64,000 bases of DNA from an uncultured Croceitalea sp. (GTDB taxonomy: Bacteria; Bacteroidota; Bacteroidia; Flavobacteriales; Flavobacteriaceae): positions 62,001 through 126,000 of the forward strand of contig CANMOV010000001.1 in NCBI GenBank assembly GCA_947499565.1, read 5' to 3'. Positions 57,270-64,000 of the stretch are shown in pieces. Below the pieces are notes generated by a model. The model did not search any database and was not told where the DNA came from. It saw only the letters and a program-made list of their open reading frames with translations. A program made the position numbers and the translations under genes. Position 1 is the stretch's first letter. Each line of letters opens with the position of its first letter.

Positions 57270-57312
57270 TATATTTGGTAATCCAAACTGGTAAACCAAT
57301 TTGGTTGACCAA
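57270..57312. promoter_or_regulatory. -7 element and three tandem operator boxes upstream of susC
   Basis: The -7 element TATATTTG (57270-57277) is followed by TGGTAATCCA (57276-57285), TGGTAAACCA (57289-57298) and TGGTTGACCA (57302-57311). Their centres are 13 bp apart in each step. The first two boxes and flanks match the PL7 upstream sequence almost base for base. A -33 TTTG is not found at 19 nt (TTTT instead). Transcription would start about 290 bp upstream of susC. Confidence 0.75.
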
Positions 57313-57359
57313 AATAAAACAACTTAAGAATTCTATATGAGTAAAAATTAAAGCATAAA

Positions 57360-57387
57360 AAAAGGATAGGTGCACGCCTATCCTTTT
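57360..57387. other. Strong hairpin in the susC leader region
   Basis: An 11-bp perfect stem (AAAAGGATAGG / CCTATCCTTTT) has loop TGCACG. On the plus strand the T-run is short, while on the minus strand the stem is followed by seven or more Ts, so it has the form of a terminator for a minus-strand RNA. A second hairpin with 7-bp arms (TTACTTC / GAAGTAA) lies about 10 bp downstream. The whole gap 57104-57568 contains the operators, these hairpins and no gene. Confidence 0.55.
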
Positions 57388-57568
57388 AAAAAATTACTTC
57401 TTTCGGAGGGAAGTAAAATTCGACAAACACACATTACATGCAAATTTGAAGAATTCAAAAGTATGAAATTCCAAGTAAAAATTTGCTTACGAAATGTGAT
57501 TTACTAAACTTAATAAGTAGCATTCCTGAATTAATAGGCAGGTATTCTAAACTTTTGAAATTAACTGA

Positions 57569-60500
57569 ATGAAAATGAACTTAAAAACTAAACTATTAGT
57601 AATTGTGGTATTGCTGGTCAATATCCAATTATTTGCCCAGGATACCTATAGTATTTCTGGAACTGTAAAAGATGTGAACAACGTTCCTATTCCGGGAGCA
57701 AATGTTGTCGTTTTAAATACGACACGAGGAACGCAAACTGATTTTGATGGAAATTTCTCTCTTAATGTTTCTAATGGAGAGGCACTGCAGTTTTCATATA
57801 TCGGGTATGCGAGCCAAACTGTAATAGTGGATGGTCAGTCCACTATTAATATTGTAATGCAAGAAGATGCCAGTCAGTTAGATGAGGTAGTCGTTATCGG
57901 GTATGGTACCCAACGAAAATCTACGATAACAGGATCAATATCTAAAGTAGTAAATGAAACTTTAGATCAGATTGCTGTATCTAGGGTAGACGATGCCCTT
58001 ATAGGACAGGTTTCGGGGGTAAATATTCAAGCTACTAATGCTGAAGCTGGTGGTGCGCCGACCATAAATATAAGAGGGGTTGGTTCTATTAGTTCAGATA
58101 CAGGTCCAGCACTAGTAATAGATGGTATTGTAGTAAGCTCAGAATTTCTTGCGAATATTGACATGAACGATGTTGAATCCTTTGAAGTTCTTAAGGATGC
58201 AGCTTCTGCCTCTATATATGGTAGTGAAGGTGCAAATGGGGTAATTCTAATTACTACTAAGAGTGGAAAGGCAGGAAAAACTAAGTTTAGTTATCAAACT
58301 TACACCGGTTATAAACAAGCTCACGGTAGCGACGATTACCGAAAAGACCTTAATGAGTGGGCTGCTATAGAACAAGCGGCAACAGGGACTCTCTCTGGTG
58401 AAACTTTGTACGCTTTGGATTTAGTTAGCATTACTGGCGTTAATAGAGATTGGCAAGATGTTTTTTTTGATGGAGGTACAGTAACCAGTCACTCACTTTC
58501 TGCACGGGGCGGAACAGAAAATTCGACATTTAGTGGTTCTTTACGATCGTTACATGACGAAGGTGTTGTAATTACCGACGATTATAAATTGTACACAGCA
58601 AATCTAAAATTTGATACTAAAATCGGTAAGAAATTAAAGTTTGGTCTTAGAGCATCTCCTTCCTATACAAAACAAAGAAGATTACCTACATCTATTCATA
58701 ACCCTACCCGACAGTCTCCTTGGTTACCTATTTTTCATACCGAGGAAACTTTACAGTTTATAAACCGAAGTGTATATCCTGATGTTGGTGTTGGAGACTA
58801 CTTTTGGGAAAACCATTTGGAAAATAGGGATTATGATGGCGATGGAAATACCGAGAGACCCAGAACTTCTGGTGATTCCAATCCATTTCAGCAATATGTA
58901 GAACGTAACCACCAAGAGTTTAATACAAAACTTTTTGGTTCTACTTATCTGAGTTATAAACTGGCAAAAGGTTTAACAGCTAAAACTTCCTTAGGTATTA
59001 CACTAGAACAGCGAAAAAGAGACAGATATGATGGTGTTAATTATCATGCAGCTGGCGCGGGAAGGTCTAATTATTTTTTAGAGAACAGATTTCGTACGAG
59101 ACTTGTTTCCGATAATACATTGAACTACAATAGAAAATTTGGAGATCATGATTTAAATGTATTAGGTGGTCTTACCATACAACAGCGAAAAACCGAGATT
59201 AGTCAGGTTCGTGCCAATGGTTTTACGGATGACCGTCTTCCAAACGTTCAAGGGGCGAATCCAGATAATACCACTGTTTTTCAAGCGAATGGTGAACGTA
59301 AGAAGATAGGTATGTTCGCAAGGGTAAATTATGCTTATAAAGATAAGTATCTCTTTAATGCATCCTTTAGACGAGATGGGAGTTCTGTTTTTGGTGTAAA
59401 TAACAAATGGGGTAATTTCCCAGCGGTATCTGTAGGTTGGAATGCAGCAAAGGAAAATTTCTTAACTAACAGTGAGTTAGTAAACAATTTAAAGTTTAGG
59501 GCTAGTTATGGTTTTACAGGTGCTGAGAACTTTAGCCTTAACACACTTGAAGAAACAATATGGCCATACTTGTCGCTATTGCAAAATACGAATGCTGTAG
59601 TTGATAATAGTCTGGTTTCTGGAATATCTCCTTTAAACATTGCAAACAATAACTTAGGATGGGAATCTTCGGAAGAATTAACAGTTGGTTTGGATTATGG
59701 TTTCTGGAATAATAGAATTTCTGGTTCTATAGATTATTACCGAAGAAATAGCGATGATTTATTATTAAATAACCCAGTTTCGTATATCACCGGATTTAAT
59801 AACGGTATTGTGAATTTGGGTGAGGTTCAAAACAGAGGACTAGAATTTGAATTAAGAACAAAAAACATTGTTAAGGAAAATTTTAGATGGAATTCTACAA
59901 TTATAGCGTCTACCAATCAAAATGAACTGTTGAGTTTTGGAGATTCCAATAACGCTTTGATAGAGGATACTTATGGTAGAAATTCACAGTGGATTAATAG
60001 AATAGGCGAGCCTATTTCTTCATATTGGGGCTTTGTAGTAGATACAGATGCATATGATGAAACCTCCTTTAGAACCACCTATGTTGATAACCCATGGAAT
60101 CGAATTAACGGTCAGGCTGATGACACTATTGTAAAAGATTTAAATGGTGACGGTATTATTACAGAAGATGATAAGACAATTCTTGGAGATCCTTATCCCG
60201 ATTTAATCTACAGTTTTACCAATGAGTTTCAGATTGGACAGGTTGATATCTCTTTTATGGTTCAAGGTAGTTTAGGTGCACAGGTAAATAATATTGGCGA
60301 CCAATATTTTTATAACTGGTTTGGAAATAGAACCAGAAGTGGCGGCGAAGCACAAGCAGTAGCAGATGGCTTAGTTCCACACGTATCCTTCATTCAAGAA
60401 AAAGTATTAACCAGTGAGGTAATTGCAAGTGCAGATTACTTCTCTCTACGAAACGTAAACATTGGATATAATTTTGATGAGGATACCATTTCAAGAATTG

Positions 60501-60679
60501 GCTTAGACGGTCTTAGAGTGTATGCTACAGCTCAAAACCTTATATACATTACCGCAGATGACTATCATGGTTTTAACCCGGAACATGATGATAATGGAAA
60601 TATTAGAGCATTTGGTTCGCAGAGAGCAGGTACACCAATATTCAGTACACTAACACTAGGTCTAAACATTGATTTTTAA
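57569..60679 (+). CDS. SusC/RagA family TonB-dependent outer-membrane transporter
   Basis: The 1036-residue protein has a signal peptide (LLVIVVLLVNIQLFAQ), a CarboxypepD_reg-like domain (about 25-100), a TonB box (LDEVVVIGYGTQ near residue 103), a plug domain (about 115-225) and a 22-strand beta-barrel ending in TLGLNIDF. Such proteins import oligosaccharides through the outer membrane with a SusD lid. The context (PL7, KdgF) points to alginate oligosaccharides. The susD gene follows with an overlap or 13-bp gap depending on its start. Confidence 0.95.
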   Translation: MKMNLKTKLLVIVVLLVNIQLFAQDTYSISGTVKDVNNVPIPGANVVVLNTTRGTQTDFDGNFSLNVSNGEALQFSYIGYASQTVIVDGQSTINIVMQEDASQLDEVVVIGYGTQRKSTITGSISKVVNETLDQIAVSRVDDALIGQVSGVNIQATNAEAGGAPTINIRGVGSISSDTGPALVIDGIVVSSEFLANIDMNDVESFEVLKDAASASIYGSEGANGVILITTKSGKAGKTKFSYQTYTGYKQAHGSDDYRKDLNEWAAIEQAATGTLSGETLYALDLVSITGVNRDWQDVFFDGGTVTSHSLSARGGTENSTFSGSLRSLHDEGVVITDDYKLYTANLKFDTKIGKKLKFGLRASPSYTKQRRLPTSIHNPTRQSPWLPIFHTEETLQFINRSVYPDVGVGDYFWENHLENRDYDGDGNTERPRTSGDSNPFQQYVERNHQEFNTKLFGSTYLSYKLAKGLTAKTSLGITLEQRKRDRYDGVNYHAAGAGRSNYFLENRFRTRLVSDNTLNYNRKFGDHDLNVLGGLTIQQRKTEISQVRANGFTDDRLPNVQGANPDNTTVFQANGERKKIGMFARVNYAYKDKYLFNASFRRDGSSVFGVNNKWGNFPAVSVGWNAAKENFLTNSELVNNLKFRASYGFTGAENFSLNTLEETIWPYLSLLQNTNAVVDNSLVSGISPLNIANNNLGWESSEELTVGLDYGFWNNRISGSIDYYRRNSDDLLLNNPVSYITGFNNGIVNLGEVQNRGLEFELRTKNIVKENFRWNSTIIASTNQNELLSFGDSNNALIEDTYGRNSQWINRIGEPISSYWGFVVDTDAYDETSFRTTYVDNPWNRINGQADDTIVKDLNGDGIITEDDKTILGDPYPDLIYSFTNEFQIGQVDISFMVQGSLGAQVNNIGDQYFYNWFGNRTRSGGEAQAVADGLVPHVSFIQEKVLTSEVIASADYFSLRNVNIGYNFDEDTISRIGLDGLRVYATAQNLIYITADDYHGFNPEHDDNGNIRAFGSQRAGTPIFSTLTLGLNIDF

Positions 60680-60692
60680 AAAAATAATTATT

Positions 60693-62141
60693 ATGAAATA
60701 CATAAAATATTTAGTATTCACAGTAACGGCCTTTTTAATGTCGTGTACTGCAGACGAGTTTTTAAATCCGATACCAGATACGGTAGTGGTAGAAGAGTCA
60801 TTTTTTCAAACTGATGCAGATGTCGAGGCTAGTGTGTTGGGAATTTATGATGCCCTTCAAGGAGTAAATGAAAATAGCGGAACAAATATTGGTAATTTCA
60901 ATAGAGGAGTACAGTTTGAACACCTTTTAACGGAACATCGAACCGATAATACCAGAAATGCGACATTAGAAGGTTCTAAATCTGATTTCCATAGGTATGT
61001 TGTAGATGCAAATAATGTGGAATCGGAAGATTATTATGCATCAATGTACGAGGCCATCTTTAGAGCAAACAATACCCTTAGGTTTATTGATATTGCTGAT
61101 GAAAGCAATAGAGCAAGATATACTGCTGAGGCAAAATTTTTAAGGGCTTATGCATATTTTAAATTGGTTAGGCTGTTTAGTGATGTGCCTTTGGTAACAG
61201 CGGTAGCAGGTCCAGAGGATAATGAAACTCTTTTCACTAGAATACCAGAAGAACAGATTTATGCTCAGATTGTAGAAGATTTACAAGAGGCTATCAGTGT
61301 ATTGGATAATACTTATAAGGCTAGAGCCTCTAGAGCGGCAGCACAAGGTATTTTGGCAAAGGTTTATATGACACAGCCAAACCCTAACTATTCAGGAGCA
61401 GAACAATTATGTGAGGCAATTATCAGCAGTGGAGAATTTGCTTTAGAAAATAATTTTACAGATGTGTTTTATAACGAACTGAATGACGAAATAATTTTTG
61501 CTATTCAGTATCAATTTGGAAATACATTGGAAAGTCAAAGTTTCTCTTCCGAGTTTACATCTTTTTCACGTCAAGGTAGGGAAGATGGTCAGAATATAGT
61601 TAACGATAACCTAGTAGCAGATTTCAGTGCATTTGGCGGCGTAAGAGGCGGACAGTCTTTTATTAACCTTGGCAGTTCTATTGAAGTAATTAAGTTTTTA
61701 CCTGAGGGGTCAGATATAACTGTATCTCCCCCAACATATGGAGAAAATGCGCGTAATGCAGGTAACGATTATATAGCCTTGCGTTATGCAGATGTATTAT
61801 TAATGCATGTTGAAGCTACCATAGGGTCAGGTACAAGTACCTCTGATATAGGTGCCATACAATCTTTTCAGCAGATAAGGGACAGAGCCTTCCCAGCTAC
61901 TGCGCCAAATGCAATATCAAGCATATCCAAAAACGAGCTTTTAACAGAGAGAAGAGTAGAACTGGCATTTGAAAATCAACGTTGGTTTGATCTACTTAGA
62001 TTTGGTGTAGCGAATGACGTACTAAGCGCACATGCTGTTGAGATGGGATATGTCTATTCTCCAAGAGATTTATTGTTGCCAATTCCTGCAAGGGAAATTA
62101 ATCTAAGCGATGGTCTTTTAACGCAAAATCCAGGATATTAA
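60693..62141 (+). CDS. SusD/RagB family glycan-binding lipoprotein
   Basis: The 482-residue lipoprotein (from ATG 60693; Cys in FLMSC) pairs with SusC as surface lid. The TPR-like helical core is visible in YEAIFRANNTLRF and AEAKFLRAYAYFKLVRLF, and the C-terminal ERRVELAFENQRWFDLLRFG block is a hallmark. An ATG at 60669 would add eight residues and overlap susC, but the later start gives a proper lipoprotein signal. It likely binds alginate oligosaccharides. Confidence 0.95.
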   Translation: MKYIKYLVFTVTAFLMSCTADEFLNPIPDTVVVEESFFQTDADVEASVLGIYDALQGVNENSGTNIGNFNRGVQFEHLLTEHRTDNTRNATLEGSKSDFHRYVVDANNVESEDYYASMYEAIFRANNTLRFIDIADESNRARYTAEAKFLRAYAYFKLVRLFSDVPLVTAVAGPEDNETLFTRIPEEQIYAQIVEDLQEAISVLDNTYKARASRAAAQGILAKVYMTQPNPNYSGAEQLCEAIISSGEFALENNFTDVFYNELNDEIIFAIQYQFGNTLESQSFSSEFTSFSRQGREDGQNIVNDNLVADFSAFGGVRGGQSFINLGSSIEVIKFLPEGSDITVSPPTYGENARNAGNDYIALRYADVLLMHVEATIGSGTSTSDIGAIQSFQQIRDRAFPATAPNAISSISKNELLTERRVELAFENQRWFDLLRFGVANDVLSAHAVEMGYVYSPRDLLLPIPAREINLSDGLLTQNPGY

Positions 62142-62158
62142 TATTAATATTAGAAACG

Positions 62159-64000
62159 ATGAAATTTAAAGTAAACATATTTAATAAAATAAGACTGGTG
62201 CTAACAACATTGGTAGTAGCCAGTATTGTCTTAAGTTGCGTGGGTGATGAGCTTTTTAGAGATGATTTACCCGGTGCAAATTCCAAAGCAGATACAGTTT
62301 TTCCGGCGGCTAATTTTTCCTATGCTTCTTCTTCTGATGATTTTAGGATAATTAACTTTACTAACCTTTCTACGGAAGCCTTGTCATTTGAGTGGGACTT
62401 TGGGAACGGTAATTCCTCAACGGAAGAAGACCCATCATTTACATTTGAAGCAGGAGAAGGTACTTACCCTGTATCATTGACAGCTACTGATGGTAATGGT
62501 ATTACAGGAACTACCACTATTGATGTTATTGTGGTAGAAGGACCATTCCAACCGATTATTTTAGAAGCAGGATTTGAAGATGATACCTTGCCCGAAGGTG
62601 GAGGTGATGGAAGGGATTCTTGGAGGAACAGTGATTTAGGTGGAGTAATACAGATTACGGGAAGCCCAGTAACTTTTGGAGATCAAGGAGGTAAATTGCC
62701 TACTCCAGCGGGAGACCGTGCGGGTTATCAAGAACTTACGGTTGACCCAGATACTAACTATGATTTGAGCTTCTGGTATACTATGCTTAGTGGTTCTTCT
62801 GACCCTAGACTTATAGTATCTGTACTTGGAGTTACGCAGAACGGCGGTACTTTTGAAACATTAGAAGCAGTTGCAAACGGAACTATTGCTACGGTAACTG
62901 TAACCGATGATTCTGAACCAGACGTTTATGTTCAACAGAAGTTATCTTTTAATTCTGGTACAAATAATACAATTGCTATATTCTTCACCAACGGTGACGT
63001 AGAATGTAGAATAGATGATTTTACAATTGATATAGGTGCCGAAGGTGCAGTGCCACCTTCAGTAGGTTTTGAAGCTCAGCAAAGTGAGATTAATTTCTTA
63101 GAATATACTTTCGCAAACTCTTCTGCAGGTGCAACAAGCTATGCTTGGGATTTTGGCGACGGAAATACTTCAACAGAAGAATCTCCTACACATGTTTATG
63201 ATACACCTGATACATATACGATAACGCTTGTAGTATCTAACGATGCTGGTTTATCTAGCACATTGGAACAAACCATAACTATCTTGGCACCAGTATCTGC
63301 TGCATTTACTTCGCAGGTGGATCCAGATGACTATACAACGTTCTCCTTCATGGATGCCTCTGAAGGCTCAGTAGCGTCCTTATTATGGGAGTTTGGAGAT
63401 GGTTTCCAATTTACAGGAATGAATCCTTCGCATACATATGCGGAAGACGGGATATACACAGTTACTTTAACAGCAACTAGTATTACAGGTAATACTTCCG
63501 CTGCAACAGAAGAGCTTGTAGTAGCTCAAGGATTTGTTGTGCAGGTAATAAATGGAAACTTTGACCTTTATGGAACAACCGCGGGATGTGGTGGTGAAAG
63601 TACTGGAGATAATGTTGACCCTTGGGATATGACAACTAATTCAACTATTAAGGATTGTGATGGAAATGATATTCCTAGTCCCTACGCGGATTTATGGGAT
63701 AATGGAGCTCTAGATAGTTGGCTGGAAACTGAATATGGTGATAATAGTGAGCAAGCGGGTTCTACTAGTGATGGAAATAATGATACAAGAGGAGCAAAAT
63801 TGGATGAAAGAGGTCGTCGTTTATACCAAGTAGTAACTGTGCAACAAGGAGAGACCTATACATTTTCTATAGATGCACGAACTACCGCAGGAGGAATAAC
63901 TTCCGAAGTATTTATACTTAATACAGAAATTGCAGATGAGACAGGTATTAATGCCAATCTTGGTGCAGATGCAGATGTAGATGCTTATTTTGCTATTCCA
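62159..64000 (+). CDS. PKD-domain surface lipoprotein, 3'-truncated by window edge
   Basis: The frame is open for 614 codons to the end of the window, starting with a lipoprotein signal (LVVASIVLSC). Three PKD domains can be seen, each with its W-D/E-FG-D/N-G motif: FEWDFGNGN near residue 80, YAWDFGDGN near 330 and LLWEFGDGF near 412. Between the first two, and after the third, jelly-roll-like segments resemble carbohydrate-binding modules. It follows susD by 17 bp and is probably a surface glycan-binding protein of the locus. A catalytic domain downstream of the window cannot be excluded. Confidence 0.85.
   Translation, partial: MKFKVNIFNKIRLVLTTLVVASIVLSCVGDELFRDDLPGANSKADTVFPAANFSYASSSDDFRIINFTNLSTEALSFEWDFGNGNSSTEEDPSFTFEAGEGTYPVSLTATDGNGITGTTTIDVIVVEGPFQPIILEAGFEDDTLPEGGGDGRDSWRNSDLGGVIQITGSPVTFGDQGGKLPTPAGDRAGYQELTVDPDTNYDLSFWYTMLSGSSDPRLIVSVLGVTQNGGTFETLEAVANGTIATVTVTDDSEPDVYVQQKLSFNSGTNNTIAIFFTNGDVECRIDDFTIDIGAEGAVPPSVGFEAQQSEINFLEYTFANSSAGATSYAWDFGDGNTSTEESPTHVYDTPDTYTITLVVSNDAGLSSTLEQTITILAPVSAAFTSQVDPDDYTTFSFMDASEGSVASLLWEFGDGFQFTGMNPSHTYAEDGIYTVTLTATSITGNTSAATEELVVAQGFVVQVINGNFDLYGTTAGCGGESTGDNVDPWDMTTNSTIKDCDGNDIPSPYADLWDNGALDSWLETEYGDNSEQAGSTSDGNNDTRGAKLDERGRRLYQVVTVQQGETYTFSIDARTTAGGITSEVFILNTEIADETGINANLGADADVDAYFAIP

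Noticed and set aside
57337-57351. Four-codon ORF (MSKN) between the operators and the susC hairpin
   Set aside because: It is expected by chance in AT-rich DNA and has no codon bias that would suggest attenuation.
1-64000. CRISPR arrays, rRNA genes, insertion sequences and restriction or anti-phage systems
   Set aside because: No regularly spaced repeats, rRNA segments, transposases or recognisable defence genes were found. The two CPBP (Abi-like) proteins alone are not enough to claim a defence system.

Overview
The window looks like a chromosome segment of a marine member of the Flavobacteriaceae (Bacteroidota). The evidence is low GC, SusC/SusD pairs, Bacteroidota-type promoters (TTTG, 19 nt, TAnnTTTG), a fused aspartokinase/homoserine dehydrogenase, DUF4126 and DUF6503-type proteins, an IntDOT-like integrase with a BfmA/BtgA-type mobilization protein, and an alginate-type polysaccharide utilization locus. 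All function assignments come from reading motifs; no database search was run.

Region 1 (1-26.5 kb) is conserved chromosome. It opens with the 3' part of a RecD-like helicase gene. A tightly packed run follows: kdsB, a HAD phosphatase, a KdnB-like Kdo 8-oxidase and a PlsC-like acyltransferase, suggesting lipopolysaccharide core synthesis, perhaps with 8-amino-Kdo. On the minus strand come YebC, pterin dehydratase, an RmlD-like reductase, gcvT and the threonine operon thrA-thrB-thrC. That operon has a clear promoter, an 18-codon Thr/Ile-rich leader peptide and a hairpin, so translation-coupled control is likely. Then come nnr, clpC, gyrA, a TPR protein, an NlpC/P60 peptidase, a thiolase, a PgpH-like 7TM-HD phosphodiesterase and the pair tRNA-Ser(GCU), tRNA-Pro(UGG).

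Region 2 (26,731-52,796) is a genomic island of about 26 kb inserted at the 3' end of tRNA-Pro. The last 14 bp of that tRNA (with one flanking base) recur exactly at 52,783-52,796, and an integrase lies just inside the left end. The island carries a lone mobilization protein, an AraC regulator, a redox/membrane cluster (two DoxX-type proteins in the island, an FMN reductase, NmrA, a c-type cytochrome), one-component membrane regulators (one LytTR, three TM-AraC), three secreted or membrane alpha/beta hydrolases, a calcineurin-like phosphoesterase, two CPBP proteins, a TlpA thioredoxin, a DUF6503-like gene broken by an in-frame stop, and an M3 peptidase homologue without its zinc ligands.

Region 3 (52.8-64 kb) is a polysaccharide utilization locus, most likely for alginate. 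On the minus strand are an RraA-like protein and a TIM-barrel isomerase. Divergently lie a lipoprotein with two PL7 alginate lyase domains, a KdgF-like cupin, SusC, SusD and a PKD-domain surface lipoprotein that runs off the window. Tandem operator-like boxes (TGGTnnnCCA type, spaced exactly 13 bp) sit just downstream of the promoter -7 elements before the PL7 gene (two boxes) and before susC (three boxes). One repressor, not encoded here, probably controls the whole locus. The enzymes would cut alginate at the surface, import oligomers through SusCD, and linearise the unsaturated monomer with KdgF.
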